Shown: in pieces, positions 1-15,236 of the stretch
Numbering within the stretch: position 1 is the first letter of the stretch
Layout of the letters: the number at the start of each line of letters is the position of its first letter
DNA from: Pterobdella sp. o SKG-2022
Taxonomy: Eukaryota > Annelida > Clitellata > Hirudinida > Piscicolidae
Direction: 5' to 3'
Length of the DNA: 64,000 nucleotides
NCBI GenBank assembly: GCA_964035795.1
Contig: OZ038320.1
Coordinates: 8,330,671 to 8,394,670, forward strand
The notes under the pieces: generated by a model
Databases searched by the model: none
Told to the model about the DNA's origin: nothing
Seen by the model: the letters and a program-made list of their open reading frames with translations, nothing else
Translations under genes and position numbers: made by a program

Positions 1-130
1 TAAGAACAAACAAACGATGTTAAAGTAATAATATGAATTTAAATATACTTGTAATAAAATACGGAAACAGGACCCAAGTTCCAACAAACGATAACCCAAC
101 AGTAACGAAACAACTCAAAACAACACTTAC

Positions 131-259
131 AATTGATTGAAAAACAAAGGGGAAAAAGAACTGCTCTTCAGATGGCCATGTTACTCTTATGACTCTAAAA
201 CCATCAATCAATTGCTCGCCTTGAACCCACTCGCCTAGCAACCAAAGGTTATCGGCAGA
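131..259 (-). CDS. Candidate internal exon at the window edge (unknown gene)
   Basis: An open 43-codon block on the minus strand is bounded by an AG acceptor (just above 259) and a strong GTAAGT donor (130-125), so it would be a phase-0/phase-0 exon. The predicted peptide is mixed in composition, beginning SADNLWLLGEWVQGEQL and ending PFVFQSI, and unlike the low-complexity chance ORFs nearby. I do not recognise the family. The acceptor has a weak pyrimidine tract and any following exon lies outside the window. It could be a chance ORF. Confidence 0.3.
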
Positions 260-3200
260 CTATAGTGACCGATTTATGAGTTTTGGTTAAACACAGAAGA
301 TTACTTTAATCTCCCATATCAATGCATATATTAACTTTTTATTTATTTGTTCCAGTGTGTTAATATTTTTGATGCGGTGTTAACTTTGAAGTTGGCGAGA
401 GTGTGTTTTATAGAAGTTTTAGAGCCACAGATGGAAACTTACAACATTCTACACGGGTTGAATTTGTTTTTTTTAACATCATGCTTCATTTAATATGTAG
501 ACAATGAAACTATTAGGAACTTATATGTAAGCTTGAATCAAATAATTAGCGCCCTCATCATAGACTGACACTCCAATAATTTATCAAACATGAAAGCCCC
601 TCTTGATAAAACCGCTCGTTGTTTATTTAAAAAAACTATTCTTTCAAATATGGATAAAAAACCTTTAAAATCATTTATCAAATATTTTAATATTTATCAA
701 TACCAATAAAAGGTGCTCATAACAAAGATAGTTGAACAGCGCTCTTTATCTCTTGCATTTGACACAAACTATATATGTAACATATAAAACACAGAGATGA
801 AATTAGAGTAATTTCATTATAATTTATTGGAGACATATTAATGTTTTTTTGATAATTACTTTCAAATTTTTCTTCGAAAATGTGATAAAAAAACACTTAT
901 TGGAATCATAGTTTTTTTTTTAGACAATGAATCGATTGTTCTCTTTATAAATTCATTCGAAACTGCATACATTCAGTAAGTCATATTAATAACTATTTTC
1001 TTATTAAGCAAAAAACTTAGTAGTACGGGCTTACAAAAAGTTTGAGAAATTTTTGCATAGATTTCAACGTGTTTCATTGCTCATTAATATTATCCACTAT
1101 AGACAACTTGCATTTTTTGCAACAGATATGGTATCATACTATCTTACTCTATACACATACCCTAACTTTTACTGTTCTCTAACAGATCCTTATAGCTTTT
1201 TCTCAATACTAACCAGAATTACTGTAGCAAAAACAACAAAACTACTACACGCATGTGTCCAGCCACCCATCCAGCCACCCATCCACCTCACCTTCAAAAA
1301 GGTAACGGTCTCAAACGTGCGAGCAAACTCAAGCGTGAAACATGACTAATGATCAACTGTTGGCCAGCCTCGCCCAACCAAAGCATTTTAACTTTTTATT
1401 TTCAATTTATTTTTAATCTTTTGGTGAGATAGTTTTGTGGTGAAAATTTTAGTATTTTTTCTTAAACTTTAATTTTTCATTAGTTTATCGCTTAAATACA
1501 AAAGAAAAACAAGAAGACACAAAGCAATGAGAGATGAAAGAATATGAATGAAGAAAATAAACAGCAAAAGCAATGACAACTATAGACACATGATTAATGA
1601 TATCCTTCAAAAAGGCTAACACCGTTGTCAAGCCAAATGACTGACCACATGTATATATAAAGAATTGATAAGAAAAACAAATACACATAATGTATTTGCA
1701 TAGCAATATAACATAAAACGACCCAACTCCGCTGACCATGCATTCACGTCCCAATTGCAAATTTTTTGTTTTATGATTTGAAGAATGTTCTCATAAAATA
1801 GAAACATCAACTTTTGTACGAGCGTTTAAATTCATTGCTTTTGGCTAGCTTCAATTCAAAAAGAGTTCGAGATAACAATGAGTTTTAAGCCGATCTTTTG
1901 TGTTTCGTACTTAAAAATTAAATATTCTTTTTTTGTAATTTTATTGTATATTTCAAAAGACTTATTTGAAACGTTTTTAACAAAAAGCATATTTTCATGT
2001 AGTGAAGTTTATACCTCTATACAGTTGAATTATACTTGCTAGCGCATTTTGAAATCATTAAAATTATTGCATTTAATGCCTATAGCCTTCTGCTCTAACG
2101 AGTTTGCAATGGAATAAAAGATAGTCGTAACTCTGATTCAGGCGAGATTGATAAGAGAAAAAAATAAAAATTATTCTCGAATAATTCAAGCTTATATAAA
2201 TTTTAAAATGAAATTGATTGAAAAAAATTTAAATTTAACACATTCACAACACTACTTCATGGTATTTGTGGTGTTGAAGATGGATACAGTTTGACTACAA
2301 ACACTTTCGCGGTTATGGCATGCGGAAAACTGCGGTCATTAGATACCGACGCATGTTTCAGTGGTGTGTTTAAAGGGGAGATAAATATCAAGGTGGAACA
2401 AATATTTTAATATGCTTTTCAGCTAAAAGCGTTCCAAAAGCGGTTAATTAATTGGTTCACTTTTGAAATTTAATTAATTTTTAGCATTTCAATTTAAAAA
2501 AGTTTAATACTTCAAAAAATGAATTTGAATGAAAAAAAGTGCATGTAAACACATCGGCAAGTCGGGTGCTTAGAAGCCATTGTTTGTACATTGAAGGCTC
2601 ATTTGATATTAAACAATTCACTTGAAATGTTACAATTTTTAATGCAATACCAACAGACAAATAGACTTTTTAAATATTTAATGGATTAAAAACCGAAATA
2701 ACAAATAAAGCGGAAATTCGTGAAATTTCGAACAGAGGTATTAGTAACAATAAAGTTTTTATGGTTGAATAAATATGATTATAAAATTTAAAAAGCTCTC
2801 TAGTAGAATTAAATTTATGTGGGCCATCATTATTTTCATAAAATGTCCACAACGGTGCTATAAATAAGAAATGAAACGGATTAATAATATTCATGATGAA
2901 AAAAAGACAAAATCGATAAGAATACTTTGAACACCGAGAAGTAACATAACTTCACCGATAAAAACCACAGTTTATGTCTACGCAGATGAAATCACTTAAT
3001 CAGATTCAACACACTTTTTTATAAAGTTTAATTTGATAGAGTTTAGAATCTATAAGAGTTGTATACAAGAAAACGCGTGTGTAGTACGTTCATTAATACA
3101 TGCATACAAGTCTATATAGATGGTGAGGTTAGGAGCGTAAGATGGACTTGAAAAGGTTGCTTAGTGCACGATTGATGGCTCAGTGGTTGTTGCTGTTGTT

Positions 3201-6200
3201 GCCAGTTTTCTTTTATGTTTTTTTAAAATCGTTTCAACTGTTTTTTGAGTTTTCAACTTTGTGAGATAATTTTTGAGAATTGTAGTTATGTTTTGAATTA
3301 TTGATTGGATTTTTATGCTTTGTTTTGTTTTACATAAACTATCCACAAAATTTAATGATTGAGTATTATCGAACTTCATTTTGATAAATGAAGAATTATA
3401 TTTTAAACAACATGAAACGAAAAAATGAAAGACACATTATGCATAAAATTTTCGAAATCATTAAGGTTTGAATTAATTAAAAGACTGGCATTTATTTCAC
3501 TTATCAAAAGCACAATTAATTTTGCTGCAGTGAACAATGATTTTTGATAGCCAAATGAATTTATAATTAGGAATTGCATTGTTTCAGTATATTTTTGAAC
3601 AACGGCATTTACCAAAGCTTTTGAAATTAATTATGTCTGTGAATTTTAAATATTCATGTTAAATTTTGGGGCTTTTTTACTTCTCATTGTTCAACGTTTT
3701 CGTCATTTATAATCCTTGTCAAATACATCAAACTTTTGTTAGAATTTTTAGAATAAATTTGTTTTGTTTAAAAAAATCAATTTGTAAACTATAAAAAATT
3801 GAATTTGAAATTTAAATTTGCAACATATTATTCTATTCTCAAAAAAAACAAAAATTTAAACAAACAAAAGTTATTTTTCTATTATTTTTTCTACTTTTAG
3901 AGTTACTTAGCAGTGGCCAGTGTTGGCGCTTCAAATGGCCCTGGGACCATATTGCGTTCAGTGCGAACTTTATGCTCGAAAAATTTAAATAACCCGTGAA
4001 CGCTGCATGGCTCTTTTTAGGAAGGATGGAAGTTTGCATATTTGAACTTTTATTGTTATGTTTCATATAAAAACTTTTTAAAAGTGAAACGTTAGAAATA
4101 CTTAGAAAACTTTTTGAGTTTTTTTTTATAAAAATGTTGTTTTGAAATCTTAGGTTCAATTGTACTTTTTTTAAACATTAAATTTTTACTTATAAAAATT
4201 GATTTGGATGAATACAATTATTTTTTTGCATTAAAAGTACGAAAAGTTTGGAATTCTTAACTTACCATTAGCGAAATTAATTTTTTTATGAAAGGATCCT
4301 ACATTATTTTTAAAAGCCTTGTTGAATAAAGTTAACTATTTAATTTAAAATTTACTTTTCAAAAATAACCGACAATTTTTAAAGGGCTTTTCAAGTTCTT
4401 TGAAAAATTTCAGTACGAAAGTAATAGGGTGTTTTTGCAAAGAATAAAGTCGTATAAAGTTGCCAGTATAATGGAAGGAGTGTGTGAGAAAGGTTTATAA
4501 AAGAAGGTTGGTTTGGAAGAGATCGTAAAAGCAAAATTAATGTTGCAAGAATGGCTGAGTGGTGAAGTGGAGGGAGTTGTAAATACGAGGAGATTAACAA
4601 TACTGAGAAAAATTGAACTACTTTTAATATAAACTAAACCACTATGATCGAAAATCCGTGCAAAAATTGATCAAATATATAACAATACTTGAAGCATTGT
4701 TTTAAAAAAGTTAGAGAGAAAAAGAAATAAATTGGAGAAATAAACATTGAACCGGCACCGAGCGAATCTTATAGGAGCTTTTGCTCTCTCACATTCTCTC
4801 ACTTCACTATCCCCAAGCAGGGTGCATGGAAGAACGTTTTTAATGCCCGTTCAAAATATTCCAGTCTTAAATTGGATTTTTGCCAATTTATTTCAAAGCC
4901 CATAAAAAGAAATTGAAAAATTTATCGTCCATACATCTGTATTAGAAGAGACATCTTGCTGTTTTTATTTTTTTGCAATCTTACTTTTATTTTGCTCAAT
5001 CTTATTAAATTTTTAAACCCTAATTTGAAAAGTTATCAGACTGACTTATGAATAATCAGTCTTTCATTACAATTCCAACACACAAGCATCTTGCTTTTGA
5101 GCTATAAGTACCGAGCTTCTTGCTCTAATGTTATGTTTTATATAAATTTTAAATTGAATTTTACAAAAGATTTCCTTTATTATTCAATAACAGCAACCTC
5201 TCATGATTTAATGAGACACACAGACACGCCGAAGTGGCAAACGTATGAAAACATTGGCGAATAAAAGATTGCAGCGTTTTGTGCATCATATATATTACAC
5301 CCACATCCAAGCAGTGATGGACACAAAAACGTTTAATAAAAGCGCACGAGGAAAGGACCAAAAGAAAAGAGCAGAATAAAGTTTTTATATCCTTGTATAA
5401 ATCCTGCGCTACGTTTATATATCTATACGCTTACTCTCTTCTATCAAATGTATTATATGAATGAATATATATGTGCATAATCAAAATATTGCATCTGATA
5501 TAGGCAATTTGGATTCAGTTCGTTTATGAGAGAATGAGGCATAAAAAATTTCTATTAACTATAAAAAATGATCCAAGCACAGAGCACTATAAAGATGATT
5601 TATTTATTAATGCTTTCATGCTTTATACTCTTTTATTGTTTAATATTCAAAGTTTATAGGTAACTTATTTTTTAGAGTTTTTTGAAGATTTTTGGTGTAA
5701 AAATTTGAAAAAATATAGAAAACTATTTGAAAGAGTTTATCGTAAACAAGAGTGATAACGTGAATAAAATTCTTTTAATCAAACTCCAAAAATGAATCTC
5801 AATATGATTTTATTGCTTCCGTCAAAATAAAAGTTCATCGTATTTGATAAATATTTAATTCTTCTCCCTGTATTTATCGTCTTTTTGGCGATTTTATTAA
5901 AATTGCTAAAATTCACAAGCTAATAAATCTGAGAATAAGTTCAGAAAACCTCAAAATATAATAAATTCTGTATAAAGCAAAGATTAAAGTCTTAATTGTT
6001 TTAAAAATAGAGACATGAAAATTGTATAAAAATTTAATGAATAAGAGGGGGTTTTGCACGGATAAATGTGAGGTAATGAGGTAATAAAGACCCAACGTCA
6101 AATTACCAAATCTGCCATTAAAACATAAATCCACCCACTTTTTATGTACCTATCTATTTATCTATTTAATTATCTATTCGTTCAATTTAAAATTTATAGA

Positions 6201-9200
6201 GATTTTTTCTGCATTTATATGGTGTATGACACGTGCTGGGAAGTAACTGATGAAATAAAGATTTGGAACTTTTAAAAACATTTTTTTATTTTGAATTATG
6301 TTTAGAAATTATTTCTTCAATGAATTTTTTTTATTATTAAAAACTTTTCTTAGAATAAATTAAATTTGTATTTAAATTTAATTAATATTTTATGTAAAAG
6401 AAAAGTCAATTAACAGGTAAATTAATGTTTATGAAAACTAAATTGCTTTATTTAATAGACGAAAATGGAAATTTCATAACATAAACTTAAAAACCAACCA
6501 TCTCAGCACACAACCAGTCCATAAAATTAGCACCCAAAAAGCGCTCCTTATAAACCTACGCACTCAATTTTAACACTCAGAACTCCACATTAATCATACT
6601 TTTTTGAATAAATTCTCGAGTTTAACTTTGAAAAGTAAATTTAGTTGTATCATGGCTTGATTTTATTGATTGGCATTTTGTTTGTTTTATTTAAGCAATT
6701 GAGGTTCTTGAGAAAAAAATTCTAATAGTGATTTGGATATTTGGTGCTTACTTTATTGCGGGTGTTTCCTGTAGTGAATTGTAGTGCGAAAAATAATGAT
6801 GAAGTTGATGAAAGTGAAATAATAAACTACGTCAAGGATGAAATAGTGTGCGTCTCTATGTAATTAGTTATTTCAAAACTGAATTAAAAAATCCACTTTA
6901 ATGGAAAAAATCTATTTCAATAAAAACAAACGTAAATTTAAATAATTTATACAATAAAAAAAAAATTTTTAAATTAAAATGCTTAATAATAATTAAAATA
7001 ATTCATCATAAAAAGTTGGAGAAATGCCAAAAAAAGCGATTTACTCATTCTGGTCGAGGCGTCTGAGTATAAAAGGCAAAAATTGTAAATAAGTGCTCTG
7101 TAAAAAGTGCACTGACCGAAGATGCGTGCAATAATAAAAATAAGAAGTAACAAAGAATAAAAAAAGTATATATATCAAAAGCTTAGTGCTGACCAAAGCA
7201 GATGCACCAGACATAAACACCACTCAGCTTAATAAATCAATAAAGAAATATTAAAGACTAAAAAAATTAAGGTTTAAAAACATTTTTAAACATTTTGCTG
7301 AAATTCGGAAAAAATGAAAGCGAACTAAAGAAGGTTTAAGCCTTGCTTTTTAGTGCTTGAGTCTAAGAACCTGAAACGGTTTGATGGTGTTGGTGCTGGA
7401 AGGTTGTTGTTTGTATGAGTTTTTTCCTCATTAATTTTGTTATTTTTGTTTTCATGCTTCACTTCTAAGTTTATTTTTTATTGTTTCACCATTACGTAAA
7501 CGAGTCTTTATGTCTTTGTTTTTTTTTTCTCCAAAATGTGAATAAAAATTTTAATTCCGTTTTTCTTTCTTATTTTTTTCGAAGATTTCAAATATAAATT
7601 CTATAAAAATGAAAGAGCTCAAATATGAGACAAATTAGGTTAAAATTTGATAAAATCTATCTTGAATAGGAAACCAACAAACAAAAAAGACTGAAACTCA
7701 GCGACCAAAGAAGCCACACAACCAAACAACCACAAAAACACACACACAAACAATCGCTATATACAAATCGAGCTGTAGATCAACAATTAAACCCTCTCAC
7801 AATCAAAACCTCTGATTATTTTTAATCAGGATCACACTGAAAGAAAAACCTTGAAAATAACGAGTTTTCGCTCATAATTCATCATGTTATTCAAACTGGG
7901 ATTTCATTCAGGCGATTTCTAATACAACTTACACGTATATTTTAAGCACATCAACTTTTAACGGTTTTATTATTTCTTAATCGTTTTCGTTTTTTTATAT
8001 TTGTTCCAGTAATTTTTTTCTCATAATGTGAAGGTTCCTACAGAATATTTCTTTATAGATATGTTCTAAAAAAATTGAAGTATATATTTTCGATTGTATA
8101 CGATTTTGAATAGCTGTATTTATATTTCAAATATGTAATCCATCAATGGATATAGATAAAATTTCCATCAAAACACAGCGAAATATTTATTTTCACTAGT
8201 ACATGTTTATATATTTATAATGGGAACAATGGCAAGAATTTATGAAGTATGACGATGGAAAATTAATTTGAATCCATTATAAAATGCCGGACTCCAGTTA
8301 ATTTATATTAATTCTGCTCTTGTATAATGATCTTCAGAGTTCTCGATTAGACACTTCGCAAGTAAAAATGAGTAAGATTCATTAAACTCTTTGACTCATT
8401 GTTTTATACAAATTTCAATTATATGTGCATTAGATTTTATCATAAGGTTTTAACTGTTTTATCAATAGAATGATGTTCTTTATTGTTTTGATTTATGCTT
8501 GGTAACAATAAAATAATGTTGATGGGTGTGATTGAGTTAATATAATCATATTTGATTGATAATTGTAAATACAAGTAAATACTCATAGGTGATTGAATTC
8601 ATATTGCTAAATTGAATACTAATAATCACCATTCACACTCAAAGATTCAATATGAAAAAGATTTATAGCATAAAACATACCACATTTTCAATCAATCATT
8701 AGCTGTAACCATTTTAAAAACTATTAATTATACAAATAAAATTTTCTAACTGATTGATTTATTTAATTAATATCTTTCAATAACTTGAAATTCATAAATG
8801 AGCTAGATTATTATTAATTGGTTATTCATTAAGATAAATGGTTTTAAAATTCAAATAAAACACATTGTGTAGACTAAAACATACCATAATAGACCTCCAT
8901 TGTGTAGTGATGAACTGTCACAAAAAATGAGTAATCTATCACTGTCTTGACCTATATTTGAAGGTAAATTTATTTAATTATTCACGTTTTCGATGTCTGT
9001 CAGCGTTTGATGGCCCTAAAATATAGCACTTCTCAATAGTTTGTAGTGAATGTGCCTTCACCATTCATTCTTTTTTATTAGTAGTTTATCTATTATTGTT
9101 GTTCAAAAACTATGAGCATGAATCACTAAAAACTTTTTAATATGAGTTTCAAATAGAATGCTCTATATGCAAGGATTAAAATATTTAGTAGTAGTAACAA

Positions 9201-12200
9201 TGAACCACAGTAAAAAGAATAACATTTAAAGAATTTTTTTATAGTTCTTTTTGCGTTCTACCAAACGCCATTTGTGAAAGATCTATGACAGGAATTTCAA
9301 GGCGTGCACTAATTAAAAATCATTTTCGCCAATTCATTAAGTTTACTTGTCTACTTTCTGGTTTTTAGGCAACAATTTAGTAAGGTATTCATGTAGTTAT
9401 TATGTAAAATTAAAGTAGGTCGGATTATCAACGGCACAAACACAGTTTGGTCATAATTTTATTGGATCATTGATTGAAATGCTAAAAGCACCAAAAGCGT
9501 TTGCCTCACTGTGAAATCTCTCTGCCTAGCAAATCTCTGAGCTAATGTAATTAGGGCAATTTGAAAAGAACTAGATGAATTTAAGATCATTTTTTTGCAT
9601 GAGAATTTAGTCATTTTATCTTATTGATTTTGAGGATATATTAAAATAGGTCTATAATGCAAAATTTCGGTATTTTAAAATAAACATTTGGACAGATAAA
9701 TAGGATATTATTTAAGTTTGAGTTTCTATTAACTATTAAGAGCCAACTCAAGAGATGCAATAAATGCGGTTTGAAATTTTAATTCATCCAATGTTTAAAA
9801 CTGCATAAATGCTATGATGAAAGGCGCGTGTAAGATCAAAAACTATAAAACTCTTCATTGTAAAATCACTGGAATATACATCATAATCTTTTATGAGATT
9901 AAAGCATTGAAGGTATATGAAAAAATATATTAATATTTTTATCGCATCTTTCAATATGCTTTCGAAGGGAGATTCTAACAAAATCCTAGTCATTGAACTA
10001 ATGTAAAACATCGAGATTGAATAATAATCATCAAAATGGTGTGTTTTTCAAACATTTTTGATTTGATAATTATTTACACGAATAGTAGGTATAATTAAAA
10101 AATGGAATCTTATGAATTATAAGGCAAAAGTCACAGATCGATTTTCATGACAACCAGTGAAAGTGGCAGTCTCATAAGAATTCATGAAGGAAACGAGGGT
10201 GAAAAAGGAGTTTTTGAATTAATTTTTTTGAATTATTTGATTGGTATTTTTGAAGAAAATTTAAAAAAAATAATTCGGTTTCGTTTATTATTTCAGTTTA
10301 TACAAAATTTATTATACGTAGATTTACAATACTCAAAAAATGATAACTATTTTTTAAATTATATTTGTTTTTTTCCATTTTGCAAATAAATTAATAAATT
10401 TTTATATATTCATTAAATCATATGTTAGCGTTCGTATAGTTATTGATAATTTCATTTCAAACGCTTGGGATCCGGCTTGTTGAGTTGGAATCATTAGTGA
10501 GACATACCTTAGTATGCAAAGGTTCGCAAAACTGCAGTGGAACTTTATACGCGAAGTTTGAATGTTTACTTTAACAAATGAGAATTCAAACTATGTTTTT
10601 GTTTAACACAGTTTATGCTTTTGCTATTAAAAGGAGCATAAAAAATTGTATAATTTCAAAAATATTTGAATTCCATGTTTTTGTTTTTTTAAATATTGTT
10701 GCTTATTTATGACAGTGTGAAAAGTATTGTGAAGCAGAAATAATCTATGCATAAAACCGGTCAAGTTGATAACTTTAACTCTCAAAATGCTAAATTAATT
10801 AGATTTGATCCATTCTTCGACACATTTCACCTATATTTAGAGCTCGAAAAATTTTCAAGTCTAATGCAAAAATAAATGTTTTGCTTTTCTATAATAAATA
10901 TTAATTAAACATATTTTTAATATATTATATATAAAAATTTCATATTCTAAATCTTTTGAAACTTTGAATATGTTAAAACAAGGGTAACCTTTTAAATGTT
11001 AAGAAGACACTTGAGACAAACTTTTTGTAAAACTTCGTAAAATTTTTTAATTCACCGAAATAAACTCTAATACAAATAAAAAATGACTGTCAATATTCGT
11101 AAAACTTTCAATCAGATTGATAAAACTAGTTAAGAGAACAAAATAGTCACCAAAAGTTGTTTGTTGTAATATGTTAAGGAATAAAATGTGAGGTCTTTTA
11201 TGCGTTTATTAAGGCTTATGAATGGCTATATAACGTTGATTTTGAATCTTTTAACCAAATAAACCACACGAGTAAAAAGTTTGAAATGTATATACACACA
11301 TATTAAATGAATTTTGTATTATAATGTAATTATTTTATTTAAAAACAATGATTTATCATTCAATATTATTTTTTTAAAGAGATGCTACTTTTAATTAATA
11401 TTTGACAATTTTATAAATTTATAAGTAAATTTAAGCTGTCTCTAAAAGTTACTTTCAATTGAAAAATAAAAGTATTATAAAAATTAGTTAATAAGAGCAA
11501 ATAGTAGATTCAAACTTCAGTTATTAATGAAAGTTCAATAAAATAGTGAATCTAATATTACAGCAAATACACCAAAAAATTGATAGTTTAATATTGTACT
11601 ATAAATACTGTGTTTAAAAATTTTTCAAGATATATAAATCTGAATCATTCAACTAAAAACGATTTATATTAATTTTTGGTGATCAAAGCTTGTTGTTTAT
11701 CTCAAACCGAAATAACAAAAGAAAATAATTGGATGTATTATAGCAAATAATCTCTATTGAAAATAACTCTAAAGGGTCTTTTAATGGAGAATCTACGCAT
11801 TAGAAAGTATTTGAAAAGTTATGAATAACGTTGCTTTTTTTACAGTTTTTTATCAATAAAACTTTAATTGAAAAAAACAAAACGAAGCCTAGTCCCACAT
11901 GGAAAAAATTACAATAAATAAAATTTATAGAGATTTTGAAAGCACATTTGTATAACAATTATGACGTCTTACTCAGTTCCGCAAACTGCCTCTTATAAGA
12001 TTGCTTTCAATTTTTGGTAATGCCTGATAGATGCTTGCAAATTCCATTAACCGATATTACTGTAATCACTACTGACGAATACTGGAGAATGACGGCGAAC
12101 GACGCTAACTTTGGAAGATTCATCATTTTTAGGGAAATCTTGCGTAAAAACTTATGATAACTTCAAAATTACTACTTATTAATTCAGTTATTTACATTTT

Positions 12201-15200
12201 TTTTATTAGTTTGTACAAAAAACACAAAGTATTTACTAAGGTAAAATCAGGAAGGTGTTAACAAATCTAACATTCTTAAGTGAATTTCCACTAAATTAAC
12301 AAGTTCAAATTTCATTTTATTTTTAGTGTGCTCATGAGTGGTAACAAATAAAAAAAGGCAATTTTTTTCGAGTAATTAAAAAAATAAACTTAAAAATTTG
12401 AAATAACTCGAATAAATTGATGAATGATAGAAAATATTATTAAAAAGTTAACTTATCATGCAAAATGATTAAAAGTATCCATTAAATATTCACCTTTAAC
12501 TCCTGTAATGTTTCAAGTCGTCATAAAAAAGGTTTAAAATGAGTTATTGAATTTTGTTTATATTTCCATTATTTATGTTTTATAATTATCTGTTAGTAAT
12601 ATCAATAATAAAAAATTTTTATAAATTAATATGTGCTTGACACTTCTTCGAAACAAAATATTCATTGAAAAGCTATGTATAATTGATTTATGAATTTTTT
12701 CAAACATTTTCGTCATTTTGGAAAATTTTTAATTTTGTATTTCAGTTTTTTGAAAATTTTAAATTTCTACATCCGTTAATACATTTATTAGAACAGCAAA
12801 AATAGTTATAATTTTCGATAAGCTCAGTCTTATCATAAGAGTTATGATACTAAATGACTTTCCTAACATTTTTAAATTATAAAAATGAGGCTAGTCAATG
12901 TATGATTGTTATCAAGCTGTAAAGTGTATTAACTTGAAATAAAATTACTGACTTTAAGCATTAATTAACAGACTCAAGGAATTCTTTCTTACAAACACTA
13001 TTGGGTCATTGGAATCGTTCACATTCTAAAAGATACTGAAAACCTTAGAAATAATACAACTTGAATCTCCCTTTTAAACATATTCACAAAAAAACTAATA
13101 TTCTTTTGCAAAACTCTCATAAAAGTTATTTGTTATTTGTAACATTGTTAACAGCATGAGTGATATAACAATAAAAAGATTGTTTCAGGTCTTTTTGCCT
13201 TGTCATTGTGTTGCTTACAGTGTTTACCAAAAATATGTCTATTAACATGCCTGACCTAGTTTGAATTATTTTTAAGCACCTATATTTTAAAATTTTTTGA
13301 TTAACAGTATATATGTGTATATAGATATGTGTGGATTATATATTAAATGGGCTATTTGTTTCATTCAATACATGCTAGTTTTGAAGAATAATTTAAGTTG
13401 AGAATTTTTAAATTCTGTTCAAGTTTTTAACTTATATTTTCTCCTAAGTAAATTATTCATCAAATTTTTTGAACACAATTTTTTACTTAGTTTTGTGGAT
13501 CAAATAATGTTTTAATAATTTAAAAGACATTAATTCCCATAAGAATTGGTGTCAAGATACTATTAATTTTCAAATTTGATTTCATGAAGTATCAAAATAA
13601 TCATAAAATACATTATAAAAGCTCAATTCATTCATTCAAAATACAACTGCGTGAACTACACTGTGTGCAGTTAAACCATAAAATCACTACAATATAACAA
13701 GATATCGGCTTTTAATGTTTTGTCATTCAAATTTATTCACTTAGTTTCTTATATAATTTGGATAGTCATATAGAGTGGTATTGCTTTTTGGAAATATAGT
13801 GCATGGTTTTGATGATCCTATCAAAATTTCATTAAAGTTATTTCCCCAGTGAGATACATTTCCAAGGTTAGCCTGAATTTCTCACTGAAAACCTCTGAGA
13901 AAATGTTAAAAAATATTTCATAATAAGTGCGAATAAATACCGGTCTAAGTAAAAATAATTTCTATGAATTTTTCTTAATGAGGTTTTTGCAAAATAAGTA
14001 TTAAATTAATGTCAATTTGTTTGATAAATAGCTCGAAATTTGAACCTCGTAAACTTTATCATAGCAATAAAAAACAAAAAATTAATTCACTATTCTCAAA
14101 ATCTTTGGAAAGCACTTGATATCTTGTTCACCTTAACACGCTAACCCACTTTTTGAAATTTTTTCTTTTATAACTCATTGAATCAAATAAAACTTTTCTA
14201 AATGATATCATTATTTTTTTACATTTTGAAAATTCCATTGAATAGTATATCTTTATAATCTTAAATTAGACTTATATAATATATTGTTTGACGTTCTTAA
14301 AACAATATCACGCCTGGCACCCACTGAACATACTTTTTTTCGTAGAAATTTTTAGGCATCATATAATAGAAATATGCACGCAAGTTTAAATCGCTTTCAA
14401 GTTCACGCGGTTCTTGTTTTATTTCTCGTGGAAAAAAATTTTAAAGAACTATTTGTTTCTATAATATTTTATCAACAGTGAATTACTGTTTTGTAAAAAG
14501 TTTTTTAGTTGATTGGTCTCTAAAAATTTATGAATTTCAAATCGAAGATTCGATTTTATTTTAGTAAAAACGCCTGTATGAATTGATCGTAATAACGTTT
14601 GTATTCTACAAAGTTGTTACTAAAAATCATTGCATTGTGTAGGAAGCCTTAAAAGAAGTAAACGTTGAAGTTTGGAGATGTATATAGAACTGATAAACAA
14701 CAAAGCGAAGGTTTAGAAATTCCTTCAACTACTAGCTCACAATGCATACAAGTCCTTTGTAATGAATAGGTATAAAAAATATATTTGCTTTGAAATAAAA
14801 CATATTTGCATTCATTTCAAGGCTACAACTTTGAGAATGAATCATGGTTTTAAAATCTAATTTTAAGAAATAATTCGGTATATAGAAAGTAAAGCTATAG
14901 GAATTATTTATTCAAGAACTTTTTAAATTTAAATTTGAAGTTCACCTATTTACCCATGGTATTCAATGACATTTTCAACTATCTCTAGATAGTACTGGAC
15001 ATTGCAAAAGCAAAAACTTGAAGATTTAAGACTATATAGAATCAAAAAGAGCTCAACTTAATAGGTTCACAATAAAAAATAGTCTTCTTCAGAAGAAAAA
15101 AGAATAAATCTATTTCGTCAGTCAAATTTGAATATAATAAATGCTTATGTAATTATTCATACGGAAAGCTCTAAACGTTTTTGTATAATAAATTATAAAA

Positions 15201-15236
15201 TGAATCTGCGTTATTTTAAATAAACCCAGCATTTCT
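260..15236. other. Gene-poor AT-rich region, nothing recognised
   Basis: About 15 kb without a protein family I can recognise. Open frames are short (up to about 105 codons), of low-complexity composition, and lack plausible splice partners. Small features seen are a 13-bp tandem repeat around 1,258-1,285 (CAGCCACCCATC units), a CTG/TTG-rich run near 3,185, and one copy of a dispersed repeat at 12,797. Distal regulatory sequence or untranslated exons cannot be excluded. Confidence 0.6.
12797..12850. repeat. Dispersed short repeat copy 1 (TATAATTTTCGATAAG type)
   Basis: Shares the order TATAATTTTCGATAAG, a short variable spacer, then TCTTATCATAA with stretches at 22,652, 46,694 and 55,934. 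The internal CGATAAG and CTTATC parts are imperfectly complementary, so each copy can fold into a small hairpin. The class of element is not known. Confidence 0.4.

Noticed and set aside
2260..2420. Possible retroelement fragment around a locally GC-richer stretch
   Set aside because: No frame gives a recognisable reverse transcriptase or other motif over more than a few residues.
10147..10389. 80-codon plus-strand ORF beginning MTTSESGSLIRIHEG
   Set aside because: Only the first residues look protein-like; the rest is AT-driven Phe/Leu/Ile sequence, with no splice partner or family match.
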